From: Nostoc sp. NMS9 | GTDB taxonomy: Bacteria > Cyanobacteriota > Cyanobacteriia > Cyanobacteriales > Nostocaceae | Assembly: GCF_017114995.1 (NCBI RefSeq) | Contig: NZ_JABXKL010000020.1 | Coordinates: 1 to 64,000 of the forward strand | DNA length: 64,000 bases | Direction of reading: 5' to 3' | Shown: positions 53,047-62,790 of the stretch, piece by piece | Layout of the letters: each line of letters starts with the position of its first letter | Numbering within the stretch: position 1 is the stretch's first letter | Program-made: the position numbers and the translations under genes | Notes under the pieces: model-generated | What the model saw: the letters and a program-made list of their open reading frames with translations, nothing else | Database searches by the model: none | Told to the model about the DNA's origin: nothing

Positions 53047-54645
53047 ATGGCGATCGCAATCGATTTTGGTACTAGCAACACAGTTATTGCTCGTTGGAAC
53101 CCTGTAACCCAGCAGCCAGAAACCCTGACTCTACCAGGTTTATCAATTAAACAAAGTCTCAATCCGCCACTTATTCCTAGCTTGGTTTATGTCGAAGACG
53201 CAACCCAAAATAAAGTCTTAGTAGGACAACAAGTACGCGATCGCGGTTTTGATCTCAAAGGCGAAATGCGATTTTTCCGCAGCTTCAAACGCGGTATTGG
53301 TGCAGATATTCAAGGTTTCTTACCCGAATTAGATGGGCAAATTGTCACCTTTGAACAAGTAGGGCAATGGTTCCTTACTCAAGTAATTGAAGAACTAGCA
53401 CCTTTGGAAGGTGGGTTAGATTCTCTTGTGTTAACCGTACCTGTAGACAGTTTTGAAGCCTATCGTCACTGGTTGGGAAAAGTTTGTCAAGCCCTTCCCG
53501 TCGAACAAGTGCGAATGCTAGATGAACCCACAGCCGCCGCCCTGGGTTATGGCTTGGCAGATCAAGAAATTCTTTTGGTGATTGACTTTGGTGGCGGTAC
53601 TTTGGATTTGTCCCTTGTCCGGTTGGATCGAGGTGTCCAAGCAACCACCAAACCACTCGGATTTATCCTCAAGTGGGGTAATAAGTCCTTGGCTGAAGAT
53701 TCAAAACAAAAAGTCAAAACTGCCCGTGTACTGGCGAAAGCTGGGCAAAATCTGGGCGGTACTGATATTGATAACTGGTTAGTAGATTACTTTGCCAAAA
53801 CTCAAGAATTGGCGGTAAGTCCTTTGACAACAAGATTGGCAGAACGGGTAAAAATTCAGCTATCGACCCAAAACCAAGCTAGTGAAGTTTATTTTGATGA
53901 TGAGACATTTGAAAGCTATGAACTGGAACTAAACCGCGACACTTTTGATAATATCCTTAAAGAACACGCATTTTTTGAATTATTGGATGAGTCGATGACG
54001 ACATTGTTGCAACAAGCAAAACGGCAAGGGATAGAACTTCCAGATATTAATGCAGTTTTGTTAGTTGGTGGCACAGTGCAATTGCCAGCAGTGCAGACAT
54101 GGATCAAACAGTATTTTGAGCCAGAAAAAATCCGTTGCGAACGTCCCTTTGAAGCGATCGCTCAAGGTGCATTACAGTTAGCACAAGGGATACAAATCAA
54201 AGACTTTCTCTACCATAGTTATGGTATCCGCTACTGGGATCGCCGCAATCAGCGTCACAAATGGCATTCTTTAATTAAAGCTGGACAAGCATATCCGATG
54301 AGTCAGCCAGTGGAATTAGTCTTAGGCGCTTCTGTAGAAAATCAGCCCAGCATTGAATTAATTATGGGAGAATTGGGAGCAGATACAGCTAGTACTGAAG
54401 TTTATTTTGATGGCGATCGTTTAATTACTCGCCGTCTAGACAATAGTGAAACCAGCGTCAAACCTCTCAACGATCAAGAAGGCGCGAGGACAATTGCCCA
54501 ACTGACACCAACCGGATATCCTGGAAGCGATCGGATCAAAATTCTCTTTCAAGTTGATGAACAACGCTTTTTACGAATCACCGTTGAAGACTTATTAACA
54601 AATGACACACTTTTGGAGAATCAACTTGTGGCACAGTTGAGTTAG
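53047..54645 (+). CDS. Hsp70/DnaK-like ATPase with shortened C-terminus
   Basis: The 532-residue protein has the Hsp70 ATPase signatures: phosphate-1 IAIDFGTSNTVIARW, DEPTAAALGYG, phosphate-2 VIDFGGGTLDLSLVRL and adenosine VLLVGGTVQLPAVQTWI. The substrate-binding half is only about 170 residues and lacks the helical lid of DnaK, so it is a divergent Hsp70 relative of the type common in cyanobacteria. Its leader consists of three tandem repeats. Single gene. Confidence 0.92.
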   Translation: MAIAIDFGTSNTVIARWNPVTQQPETLTLPGLSIKQSLNPPLIPSLVYVEDATQNKVLVGQQVRDRGFDLKGEMRFFRSFKRGIGADIQGFLPELDGQIVTFEQVGQWFLTQVIEELAPLEGGLDSLVLTVPVDSFEAYRHWLGKVCQALPVEQVRMLDEPTAAALGYGLADQEILLVIDFGGGTLDLSLVRLDRGVQATTKPLGFILKWGNKSLAEDSKQKVKTARVLAKAGQNLGGTDIDNWLVDYFAKTQELAVSPLTTRLAERVKIQLSTQNQASEVYFDDETFESYELELNRDTFDNILKEHAFFELLDESMTTLLQQAKRQGIELPDINAVLLVGGTVQLPAVQTWIKQYFEPEKIRCERPFEAIAQGALQLAQGIQIKDFLYHSYGIRYWDRRNQRHKWHSLIKAGQAYPMSQPVELVLGASVENQPSIELIMGELGADTASTEVYFDGDRLITRRLDNSETSVKPLNDQEGARTIAQLTPTGYPGSDRIKILFQVDEQRFLRITVEDLLTNDTLLENQLVAQLS

Positions 54646-54729
54646 TCAACTAAAAGGATTCAAAAGTGGGATAACGCAATCGTCGAAATTGCGGATGTTG
54701 CGCCTTACTAAGGTCAATTGATGTTACCG

Positions 54730-55299
54730 TTACACCTTACGAACCATTTTTAACCATCCAAAAACTTGATTGACAGTTAATGCAAGTTCAATTTCTGGTA
54801 ATACAGGCAAAAAATCTTCTCTCTGGAGTAGCACTGGCTGCTGCTCCGGTAGAAATACCAAAATACTGAGGTCATCAGGGTCAAGAAACCATCCTAGACG
54901 ACTGCCATACTTCAGACAGTGAAGAATGTTCCCAATTACTTTGTTAGGTTTTTGTTCTGGCGAGAGAATCTCAATCGTCCAGTCTGGTGAAAGTTCAAAA
55001 TTATCAGGTACTTCATCGTCAACTGTGAACGGTATGCGTTCCCACAGAAATACAGCTACATCAGGTACAATTGAGCGTTCCCCAAAGCTACACCGTAATT
55101 CGGGAAACCCATAGGCAATCTTCTGATTCTCTGTGACTTCATTGATAACAGCACAGAGTTTAACTTGTAAGCGGCTGTGTCTCCCTTTTGGCATTGGCTT
55201 TTGAATAATCTCTCCGTTAATATATTCACTGGCAGGCTTTGTTTCTGGGAGCTTCAGAAACTCTTCCAATGTGAGAGGTTGAGTAATTATGACGCTCAT
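54730..55299 (-). CDS. Uma2 family (DUF820) protein
   Basis: A 189-residue paralog of the gene at 24640, sharing LEEFLKLPETKPASEYINGEIIQKPM, ELRCSFGERSIVPDVAVFLWERIPF and DWTIEILSPEQKPNKVIGNILHCLKYGS. PD-(D/E)XK nuclease-fold family of unknown role. Single gene. Confidence 0.9.
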   Translation of the reverse strand: MSVIITQPLTLEEFLKLPETKPASEYINGEIIQKPMPKGRHSRLQVKLCAVINEVTENQKIAYGFPELRCSFGERSIVPDVAVFLWERIPFTVDDEVPDNFELSPDWTIEILSPEQKPNKVIGNILHCLKYGSRLGWFLDPDDLSILVFLPEQQPVLLQREDFLPVLPEIELALTVNQVFGWLKMVRKV

Positions 55300-55423
55300 A
55301 GCTCCTGAATCCCTTGAAGATTGTTTTTAGTCTAGCAAGATGTATAGACAGGTGCTTAACTTTGTGAACACACCCGTCTATACATCAAAGGAAAAATTGC
55401 AGATATTGATTACGAATTACCGA

Positions 55424-55948
55424 TTATTTCCTCACTACTACTAAAGTTCCTGTTGAAGCCCAGTTGTAAAGATTACGAGCTTGTTTAACAGGTAAATTTA
55501 CGCAACCGTGACTGACTGGAGTCCCAAAACGGTTATGCCAATAAGCGCCGTGAATGGCATACCCTCTATAGAAATACATTGTGTAAGGAACATCAGGAAT
55601 GTTGTAGCCTCTGCCTCGCATCCGGTGAGTGCGATACTTAGAATTAATCCGAAATCTACCTATAGGTGTAGGAGTCGATCGCTTACCTCCAGAAATGCGG
55701 TATGAATGAACAAGTTTATGACCTTCCCATGCACGTAAACGTTGCTCTGACAAATCAATTTCAATCCAGCGAGGTTGGCTAATATTATTAGTGCTGTTTT
55801 GATCGACTGACGTGGCTGTTGCTGTAGTCGAGTTGGGTATACCTGTTAGCGGTGATGACCAAGAGAATAAAGTCACCACCATCAGCGCCACACCTGTACA
55901 AAAAGTTCCTGAAGAACGAATCCCACCACGGCGAATCCAAGTTTGCAT
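55424..55948 (-). CDS. L,D-transpeptidase (YkuD), exported
   Basis: The 174-residue protein has an N-terminal signal/anchor ([15 protein letters not shown]) and a YkuD domain starting [15 protein letters not shown]. The catalytic site is [21 protein letters not shown], with Cys149 and His133/His147. It would cross-link peptidoglycan by 3-3 bonds or attach proteins to it. It has the same architecture as the next gene at 56452, and the two are tandem paralogs. Confidence 0.94.
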   Translation of the reverse strand: MQTWIRRGGIRSSGTFCTGVALMVVTLFSWSSPLTGIPNSTTATATSVDQNSTNNISQPRWIEIDLSEQRLRAWEGHKLVHSYRISGGKRSTPTPIGRFRINSKYRTHRMRGRGYNIPDVPYTMYFYRGYAIHGAYWHNRFGTPVSHGCVNLPVKQARNLYNWASTGTLVVVRK

Positions 55949-56451
55949 TATGCCTCATCTTCTAAACTACGCAAAAATCATCAAGTGAAGTAATTTTCCA
56001 GAAAATTACAAATTTCCAGATCGACTACTTGCTTTCTATGGAGGATTTACGCAATTCATCCGTTAATGCTTCTCAAGACAAGTCCTAAGTTAATCTGCAT
56101 CCAATTTGCACATTTGTCATTTGTCCATAATTAAATGATGAGTCTTAACTAGTGACTAATGACCAATGACTAATTACAAAGGACAATTTTTACAAAAATC
56201 TGTCATTTAAATGCTTAAATACAAACTTTCCCCAAATTTATATTTGCATTTGTAATTTCATACAGGAATTGTCAGGATTTCCGCTTATTTTTTGGGCAAA
56301 TCGTTAAATGCCCTTTTCTAGATTTTATTCCAAGTTCAGTAATTCCGACTCCGAAGATTCCCAGCATAAAATATTGCTGGGAATCACTTAATTGTCTTGA
56401 TTTGTTGTTATTTATAATTTTACCTAAATTGCTTTTTGGCTGCTTCACCTA
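55949..56451. other. intergenic region between the transpeptidases
   Basis: About 500 bases without a gene. 56110-56190 holds a degenerate heptamer tract (TGACTAATGACCAATGAC-type); a hairpin lies at 56356-56385. Confidence 0.6.
56356..56385 (-). terminator. 11-bp perfect hairpin after the upstream transpeptidase
   Basis: GATTCCCAGCA (56356-56366), eight-base loop, TGCTGGGAATC (56375-56385), 67 bases past the stop of the 56452 gene. No U-tract, so termination is inferred from position. Confidence 0.45.
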
Positions 56452-56988
56452 CTATTTATGAATGACTATTGGTGTCCCTACTGATGCCCACTCGAATAGC
56501 CATTTTGCATGTTTAGGTGCGATATTCACACAGCCGTGGCTCACTGGAGTACCAAATCTCTTATGCCAATAAGCTCCGTGAATAGCGTAATTACCTTGGT
56601 AAAACATCGCATAAGGAACGTTGGGAACATTGTAGTTTTCTCCCTGCATCCGCGTAGTTTTGAACTTGGATTGAACCTTAAAAGTACCAACAAGAGTAGG
56701 AGTGGCTTTTTTCCCAGAGGAAATAGCACTTCCATAAACCACTTTGTCACCTTGCCAAGCTATTAATCTTTGCTTTGAAAGATCAATTTGAATCCAGCGC
56801 TGATTTGATTGTTGTAATGTCTGGATTTTTTGTGCAATTACTTGATTTTTGGAATTCGCCCAAACTTCACTGGTTCCAGTATTAGTAAAAACACTTAAGG
56901 ACAGTGCTGTACCAGTAAGGAGTATTTGTAAGCGACGCACCCAGTCAGGAGAATTTTGTCTTTTCATTTTAGATACACTCACACTCAA
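56452..56988 (-). CDS. L,D-transpeptidase (YkuD), exported
   Basis: The 178-residue paralog of the gene at 55424: N-terminal hydrophobic signal (LQILLTGTALSLSVFTNTG), WIQIDLSKQRLIAWQGDKVVYGSAISSGKK and catalytic [19 protein letters not shown] with Cys153 and His137/His151. The start may be the Met at 56967 (MKRQNSPDW). Likely a recent duplicate with a distinct promoter, since 500 bases separate the two. Confidence 0.93.
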   Translation of the reverse strand: MSVSVSKMKRQNSPDWVRRLQILLTGTALSLSVFTNTGTSEVWANSKNQVIAQKIQTLQQSNQRWIQIDLSKQRLIAWQGDKVVYGSAISSGKKATPTLVGTFKVQSKFKTTRMQGENYNVPNVPYAMFYQGNYAIHGAYWHKRFGTPVSHGCVNIAPKHAKWLFEWASVGTPIVIHK

Positions 56989-57080
56989 ATCATCGGGTCT
57001 TGAGAAACTTATCAGGTTTCACCTTTATTTCCCTATCTATTACTTTAATAGACGTGAATGTTTGATGATTTGATTCTAAG

Positions 57081-57713
57081 TTAACCTAACTGTTGCATTA
57101 GGTTTTTTGCCTGAGTTGCGATCGCTGACCAATTTCCCTCTGTGACAAGCTTTTGGGGAAATAATTCTCCGCTCAAACCGACAGCGATCGCTCCAGCTTG
57201 CAAAAATTCTTTGGCATTTTTTAGAGTCACGCCGCCAGTAGGAATTAAGGGAATCTCACCCAGCGGTCCTTGCAAACTTTTGATATAGTTAGTCCCTCCC
57301 ACTGCTTGCACGGGAAACACTTTTACACAACTAGCACCTTGACTCCAGGCGGTAACAATTTCTGTAGGAGTCAGCGCTCCTGGTATGATAGGCACATTGT
57401 TTTCTTGTGCTGCTTTAATCATTGCCGAATCAACGTGGGGTGTGAAGAGGAATTGCGCCCCAGAGGCGATCGCATCTTGTAACTGCTGCACATTAAATAG
57501 CGTACCAGTGCCAACGATACAGGCTGGTAATTCCGACCGTAGTTGACTGATTAATTCCCCAGCCCGATCGCTATTCCAGGTAATCTCAATTAGCTGCATT
57601 CCCCCAGATGCTACAGCCATTGCCATTTGCTGCCCCAATTCGATTTTAGGGGCACGGATAACTGCGATCGCTCGGTGTTTTTCCAACTGTGATAACCAAA
57701 TTTGATTAGGCAT
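57081..57713 (-). CDS. eda: KDPG/KHG aldolase
   Basis: The enzyme cleaves 2-keto-3-deoxy-6-phosphogluconate to pyruvate and glyceraldehyde-3-phosphate (Entner-Doudoroff) and acts on 4-hydroxy-2-oxoglutarate. The 210-residue protein has the Schiff-base Lys131 in GASCVKVFPVQAVGG, the catalytic Glu43 in LIEITWNSDRA, TGTLFNVQQLQDAIASGAQFLFTP and IPTGGVTLKNAKEFL. The usual Arg in EITxRT is replaced (WNSDR), a variation seen in cyanobacterial homologs as far as I know. Single gene. Confidence 0.9.
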   Translation of the reverse strand: MPNQIWLSQLEKHRAIAVIRAPKIELGQQMAMAVASGGMQLIEITWNSDRAGELISQLRSELPACIVGTGTLFNVQQLQDAIASGAQFLFTPHVDSAMIKAAQENNVPIIPGALTPTEIVTAWSQGASCVKVFPVQAVGGTNYIKSLQGPLGEIPLIPTGGVTLKNAKEFLQAGAIAVGLSGELFPQKLVTEGNWSAIATQAKNLMQQLG

Positions 57714-57828
57714 TTTGACTAGAGATTGGGGACTGGGAGTAGGGATTGGGACTAGAGAATAGTTTTCTCTCTAAAGTATTGAAGGGATTCAAAAAGGTAA
57801 AATTATAAAGAATCGTTACAACATAATC

Positions 57829-58509
57829 ATGTCAGCTATCCAAACAACTGTAGTTCTTGCTATGACGGCCGATGGAAAAATTAGCGCCGTAGATCCGAAA
57901 GCGCCTCGTGAACCCGATGTAGTCGATCAAGCACACTTGGAATATCAAGCCTCCCTTGCCGATCTATTGCTGGTAGGAGCAGGGACAATTCGGGCTGAGG
58001 GGGGAACCTTTACAATTCGCGATCCCGAACTGTTGGCAGCACGTGAGGTTCGGGGTCAATCTCCCCAGCCGATTACTTGCGTTGTTTCAGCTTCCCTTAA
58101 CTTATCGCCGGACTTGCCTTTTTTGAGTCAGGACATTGAGCGATGGATATTTACCACACGGACTGGTTTGCAGCGCAGTTCTGATACAACAACCTTGCAA
58201 AAACTGGCTGAATTAATTGATTTGGGAGATACAGACCTGGACTGGGATCGGGCCTACACCTTGATAGCAGAGCGGGGTCTTCACAAAGTCGTTGCTTTGG
58301 GAGGTGGCTCTTTAACAGCTGCTCTAGTTCAGGCAGGGCGAATTGACGATTGGTGGTTGACCATTTGGCCAGTAATTTATGGAGGAAAGCACGCCCCTAG
58401 CCCAGTGGAGGGAGAGGGTTTTGTCCCCAATACTGCTCCTCATCTCCAACTCATTGAAACTCGTCAGGTTGGAAGTGATTTATTTTTACATTACCGCACG
58501 GTCAAGTGA
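57829..58509 (+). CDS. RibD C-terminal-domain (dihydrofolate-reductase-like) protein
   Basis: The 226-residue protein has the RibD_C fold pattern: TTVVLAMTADGKIS, ADLLLVGAGTIRAEGGTF, PITCVVSASLNL and the C-terminal GLHKVVALGGGSLTAALVQAGRIDDWWLTIWPVIYGG. It is a NADPH-dependent reductase of the pyrimidine-reductase superfamily. No deaminase domain is attached, and no other riboflavin genes adjoin, so its substrate is uncertain. Confidence 0.88.
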   Translation: MSAIQTTVVLAMTADGKISAVDPKAPREPDVVDQAHLEYQASLADLLLVGAGTIRAEGGTFTIRDPELLAAREVRGQSPQPITCVVSASLNLSPDLPFLSQDIERWIFTTRTGLQRSSDTTTLQKLAELIDLGDTDLDWDRAYTLIAERGLHKVVALGGGSLTAALVQAGRIDDWWLTIWPVIYGGKHAPSPVEGEGFVPNTAPHLQLIETRQVGSDLFLHYRTVK

Positions 58510-58633
58510 AAACGCGCTGCCAGAATTAAGCACTATGATCCTTGATATTAAAAAGCAGCGGAAGAGGGGTACTTTTGCCCACAATTCCACTCAGTTTGTA
58601 CCTTTTACCCTGCCCCTTGCCTCCTGCCTCTCA

Positions 58634-58990
<357 letters not shown>

Positions 58991-59164
58991 CTACCTACTT
59001 ATCTGCTAGAGATTTTATATTAAGTCCACCTAATCACTCATCATTGACAAAATTTGATGGTGCGGGTACACCCCAATTTACTGTTCGTTTAGGTTTTTTC
59101 AGGTAAAGCTATGAAAAAACCTGCTAATCTTTTAAAAAGACTAGCAGGTATGGCTTATCATCAA

Positions 59165-59238
59165 TCGGAGCGGCGGGATTCGAACCCACGACCTCCACTA
59201 CCCCAAAGTGGCGCGCTACCAAGCTGCGCTACGCCCCG
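59165..59238 (-). tRNA. trnP-GGG: tRNA-Pro (anticodon GGG)
   Basis: A 74-base cloverleaf on the minus strand: acceptor CGGGGCG/CGCTCCG with discriminator A, D-arm GCGCAGCTTGGTAGCGC, anticodon stem-loop CCACT-TTGGGGT-AGTGG (anticodon GGG) and T-arm GTGGGTTCGAATCCCGC. CCA is not encoded. The 5' CGG start is characteristic of bacterial tRNA-Pro. Confidence 0.97.
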
Positions 59239-59288
59239 GTCAGAATTCCTATCATATAACAAAACTCTAGGATAATCAAGAGGCAATT

Positions 59289-59654
59289 TTAAAAAACCTT
59301 AAGCATCCCACTAGCTTGCAGTAAATCTGGAACAGCAGAAGCATTCCATTTACCTTCTACACATCGCCCTGTATTCAAGATGAAGCGCAGACTGTAATCA
59401 TGAGGATAGCCTTCCACTTCCATCCATAATAAATCGCTTTCGGCTTCACAAGTAATTTTTTCCTCTTCCATCAATTCAGTTACGAGTTGCTTCATGGTGT
59501 CTGCTAGCTGTGCTAGTAGACGACAAAAATCATTTAACTCGGCTTCGGTTAACTCAATTGCCCAATCATCTGTACCGACTAAACCTTTAAACTCAGGTGT
59601 ATCGGGGTTCCAGCCAATACGCCAACCCGATCCAGTTTTGACAAGGCGTTCCAT
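59289..59654 (-). CDS. DUF1818 family protein
   Basis: The 121-residue protein matches the cyanobacterial DUF1818 family in my memory: ERLVKTGSGWRIGWNP, DWAIELTEAELNDFCRLL and NTGRCVEGKWNASAVPDLL. Function unknown, soluble and conserved with photosynthetic organisms. It lies between tRNA-Pro and an unknown lumenal-type protein, all on one strand. Confidence 0.85.
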   Translation of the reverse strand: MERLVKTGSGWRIGWNPDTPEFKGLVGTDDWAIELTEAELNDFCRLLAQLADTMKQLVTELMEEEKITCEAESDLLWMEVEGYPHDYSLRFILNTGRCVEGKWNASAVPDLLQASGMLKVF

Positions 59655-59668
59655 AGTTTAGTTTTTTA

Positions 59669-59711
59669 AACGCAGAGGTACGCAGAGGTTTAACGCAGAG
59701 GGGCGCAAAGG
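59669..59711. repeat. AACGCAGAGGTACGCAGAGG repeat tract
   Basis: Three degenerate copies of ACGCAGAGGT separate the DUF1818 gene from its upstream neighbour; a familiar dispersed STRR of Nostoc. Confidence 0.8.
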
Positions 59712-59719
59712 AAAATTGA

Positions 59720-60370
59720 TCATTTTAGTAGTTCGGCACCTCCTCGTTGTGGTGGCTGTGGGGTAGTTGATGTAGTTGGACTGGGTGCGGTGTTGGAGTT
59801 AGGGGGTACGGTGTTTTGGGAAGTAGGATTAAATATATTGACTAAGACTTGTACTAGGGCATCTCGTTGGCTGTGGGTGAGGCTTTTGATAGCTTTGCGA
59901 TCGCCTTCTATGGGATTTTCCCGTAGTGCATCATTTCCTGGATAGGTAGTATCATACATAATTTCATTTGCACCCAGGTAATCAGCTAAAGTCAGCTTCC
60001 AATCTAAGCGATAAATGGGGGCCCGCCCTTTGGTATAAATGTGATATCTAATTAGACGATTTGCTAAGGTATTGTTTTCGGCAACTTTCCCATTTTCTTT
60101 GCTGATATACTTATTTTCCCGTGGAAAATCTGGCAATTGCTGATAAACTATCTGCCAAACATCGCTAGGAGTGATTGTCTGGGCATCAGCAGGTTGGATA
60201 CTAAATAAATTTCTATGTATTGATTTATCCGCCCCGGAACCTAAAATAATTACACCCATTACCATTAATAAGGTAAGCAGTAGTGGTGTTAGCGGATAAC
60301 TAAGGTTGAGCCAGCGCAAAGTTGCGAGTTTTGAGAAAATTGATTTAAACAGAAATTTTTTCTCTTTCAT
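59720..60370 (-). CDS. conserved hypothetical protein with membrane anchor
   Basis: The 216-residue protein has one N-terminal membrane helix (LTPLLLTLLMVMGVIILG). A domain with DVWQIVYQQLPDFPRENKYISKENGKVAENNTLANRLIRYH, RLDWKLTLADYLGANE and NDALRENPIEGDRKAI follows, then a Pro/Thr/Ser-rich low-complexity tail. I recognise the type as a conserved cyanobacterial protein but know no function. It follows rpoZ (74 bases) and may be co-transcribed. Confidence 0.8.
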   Translation of the reverse strand: MKEKKFLFKSIFSKLATLRWLNLSYPLTPLLLTLLMVMGVIILGSGADKSIHRNLFSIQPADAQTITPSDVWQIVYQQLPDFPRENKYISKENGKVAENNTLANRLIRYHIYTKGRAPIYRLDWKLTLADYLGANEIMYDTTYPGNDALRENPIEGDRKAIKSLTHSQRDALVQVLVNIFNPTSQNTVPPNSNTAPSPTTSTTPQPPQRGGAELLK

Positions 60371-60444
60371 AGAACAATATTTTGGGCTTGCTGAGTGAAA
60401 ATATGAATTTGCCTGATTCAGAATTCACCACTCAGCACTCTATC

Positions 60445-60681
60445 TTATAGTTCGCCGATAATTTCTGGTTGAGTCAATTCATCGGACATTTCGATAATTG
60501 CCCTTAGTACTGGCTTCATCATCGCATCTTCGTTGCTTTCAAAGTCTTCGTAACGCCGACGTTTAGCACGATTTGCTACCTGAACCGTAATGCGATAACG
60601 ATTTGAGGCTGCACTAATCAGATCCTCAGCCCGGTGCATAATCTGAGATTGAGTTGTCTCGAACTTAGAACGCTTTAGCAT
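60445..60681 (-). CDS. rpoZ: RNA polymerase omega subunit
   Basis: The 78-residue protein reads [32 protein letters not shown], the cyanobacterial omega signature, with a short acidic C-terminus ([12 protein letters not shown]). It assists RNA polymerase assembly and, in cyanobacteria, primary sigma factor recruitment. Confidence 0.95.
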   Translation of the reverse strand: MLKRSKFETTQSQIMHRAEDLISAASNRYRITVQVANRAKRRRYEDFESNEDAMMKPVLRAIIEMSDELTQPEIIGEL

Positions 60682-60831
60682 AATCAGTGGTTCTTAGGGT
60701 CATTCTCCAGTGTAACAGCACTAAATCAGTCTACTGCTGTCTGTTAAATCGCCAGCAACCTCTCTATTGATAGAGGCTAAGATATTTTAGTAACTTTATA
60801 AGTAACTTGTAGTATTAAATAACGCACCCTC

Positions 60832-61251
60832 ATGGCTGACCTTGTGGAAACTGCGATCGCAGCGGGTAATTTCAATACCCTAATAAAGGCTGCTAAAGCT
60901 GTAAATTTCATCGAAACTTTGAAAAGCCCTGGTTCTTTCACACTCTTTGCACCGACTGACGAAGCTTTTGCTAATCTGCCAGAGGGAACTTTAGACTCGC
61001 TACTGCAAGATATTCCCAAGCTCCAGAAAATTGTGGCGTATCATATCGCTAGTGGGGATGTTAGGTCTGATGATTTGGTACAGATTAATGAGGCAGAGAC
61101 GCTTGAGGGGTCAATTGTAGCCATTGAATCTGCCGACGGTAAATTTAAGGTAAATAACGCCAATGTCCTGAAAACAGATATTTTAACAGACAATGGCGTG
61201 ATCCATATCATTGATGCGGTGTTGATGCCTGCAATGGTGGCAGGAAAGTAA
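60832..61251 (+). CDS. fasciclin (FAS1) domain protein, no signal peptide
   Basis: The 139-residue protein is a single FAS1 domain ([57 protein letters not shown]) without a signal peptide, like the paralog at 32476. Single gene, divergent from rpoZ. Confidence 0.95.
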   Translation: MADLVETAIAAGNFNTLIKAAKAVNFIETLKSPGSFTLFAPTDEAFANLPEGTLDSLLQDIPKLQKIVAYHIASGDVRSDDLVQINEAETLEGSIVAIESADGKFKVNNANVLKTDILTDNGVIHIIDAVLMPAMVAGK

Positions 61252-61263
61252 TTTATGGGATGT

Positions 61264-61287
61264 GGGGCATTGGGCATTGGGCATTGG
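61264..61287. repeat. GGGCATT heptamer repeat
   Basis: Three tandem copies of GGGCATT after the fasciclin gene, the same motif as at 13704. Confidence 0.8.
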
Positions 61288-61317
61288 TATTCTCCTTATC
61301 CCCTTGTCCCCCACTCC

Positions 61318-62790
61318 CTACTCGCTACCCCCCACTCCCAGAATGCAGCCACTGCGTGCGGGAACAGTCAATGACAACTGTTGAGTTTCTCCTTTACTAT
61401 TCCACTCAACTTCAGCATTACCATATAAAAGTTTGTTGGGTTGAGTACGCAAAGTGGCGACATCTGCATTTGCTGTTGCCGAACTTGTACCAGCGTTGAT
61501 GGCAATTATTAATTCCTCTGTCCCTAGAGTTCGCGCAAAGATATAAAGTTGCCCTTGAGCAAAGAGAACTTGGTAATCACCTGTACGCAAGGCTGGGTAA
61601 GTGTGGCGGAGGGCAATTAACTGGCGGTGAGTATTGAAAATTTCTTGATTCCAGTTAGTCTCTAAAGGAAAACTACGACGTGAGTCTGGGTCTATTGCTC
61701 CAGGTAAGCCAACTTCATCACCATAGTAGATGCTGGAGGCACCGGGAAAGGTGAGCAACAGTAGAGTTGACAATTCTATACTGGCGATATCGCCGCCTGC
61801 AATGGTCATCAATCGGGCTGTATCGTGACTTGCAAGCAAATTGAGTTGAGTTAGCTGAATTTCCCAAGGGTAAAGTTGCAGTACTTCTTGGATTTTGGTG
61901 GCGTACTCGGCAGCAAATAAGGGTGGGTAGGGTTGATAGTCGCGGCTTTGGACTTGTTCTAAGACTACGCGATCGCCTGCTGCAAAGGCAATTGTTGGCC
62001 CAGCAAATAAATAATTCATCACGCCGTCAAATTGCGTCCCATCTAGCCACTCACGTGAATCTCCCCAGACTTCGCCCACAATATAAGCTTCGGGATTGAC
62101 TGCCTTAACGCGATCGCGAAATTCCTGCCAAAAACCAGGAGTTTTGATTTCAAATGGTACATCCAATCGCCAACCATCAATGCCGAATTTAATCCAATAT
62201 TCGGCAATTTCCATAATATATTCTCGTACTTCTGGATTATCGTGGTTAAATTCTGGCAAGGCACGATTTCCCCCCCAACCCACGTAGTTGGCAGGAAATT
62301 CCCCATTATATGGTGAAAGGGGCCAACCTTCTATTTTGAACCAATTTACCCAAGGTGAATGGGGGCCATTTTCTAAAACGTCGTGGAAAAAGAAAAAGCC
62401 CCGGCTGGAATGGTTAAACACCCCATCCAGAACAACTTTGATATTCCGTTGATGGGCTGCATCAAGCAATTCCTTAAAAGCTTCGTTGCCCCCTAACATC
62501 GGGTCAACTTGATAATAATCGTGGGTATGATAGCGATGATTGCTAGCGGATTGAAAAATGGGTGTGAAGTAAATCGCGTTAATCCCTAAATTCTGGATGT
62601 AGTCTAAATCCTCCATGATGCCCCATAAATCCCCGCCTTTATAGCCTTGGAGGGTTGGCATAGAGTCCCAATCTTCCCAACGGGCTTCCTGCAATAACCG
62701 TTTGCGCGGCTGTTTGCTTCTGGCAAAACGATCTGGGAAGATTTGGTAGAAAACAGCGTGCTTCACCCAGTCTGGTGTTTGAATTTGCAT
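61318..62790 (-). CDS. GH13 alpha-glucosidase/cyclomaltodextrinase-like enzyme
   Basis: The 490-residue cytosolic enzyme has VFYQIFPDRFARS, DGVFNHSSRGFFFF, the nucleophile Asp210 in GWRLDVPFE, acid/base Glu240 in IVGEVWGDS and Asp323 in ASHDTARLM. The FPDRF start and the VPxE sequence are those of neopullulanase/cyclomaltodextrinase-type (GH13_20-like) enzymes. It would cleave maltodextrins or pullulan-like bonds in the cell. The N-terminal starch-binding domain of typical neopullulanases is absent. Confidence 0.92.
   Translation of the reverse strand: MQIQTPDWVKHAVFYQIFPDRFARSKQPRKRLLQEARWEDWDSMPTLQGYKGGDLWGIMEDLDYIQNLGINAIYFTPIFQSASNHRYHTHDYYQVDPMLGGNEAFKELLDAAHQRNIKVVLDGVFNHSSRGFFFFHDVLENGPHSPWVNWFKIEGWPLSPYNGEFPANYVGWGGNRALPEFNHDNPEVREYIMEIAEYWIKFGIDGWRLDVPFEIKTPGFWQEFRDRVKAVNPEAYIVGEVWGDSREWLDGTQFDGVMNYLFAGPTIAFAAGDRVVLEQVQSRDYQPYPPLFAAEYATKIQEVLQLYPWEIQLTQLNLLASHDTARLMTIAGGDIASIELSTLLLLTFPGASSIYYGDEVGLPGAIDPDSRRSFPLETNWNQEIFNTHRQLIALRHTYPALRTGDYQVLFAQGQLYIFARTLGTEELIIAINAGTSSATANADVATLRTQPNKLLYGNAEVEWNSKGETQQLSLTVPARSGCILGVGGSE

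Noticed and set aside
52902-53162. 86-residue minus-strand ORF containing EDAKAALSV repeats
   Set aside because: It is only the translation of the 38-bp repeats plus the antisense of the Hsp70-like start.
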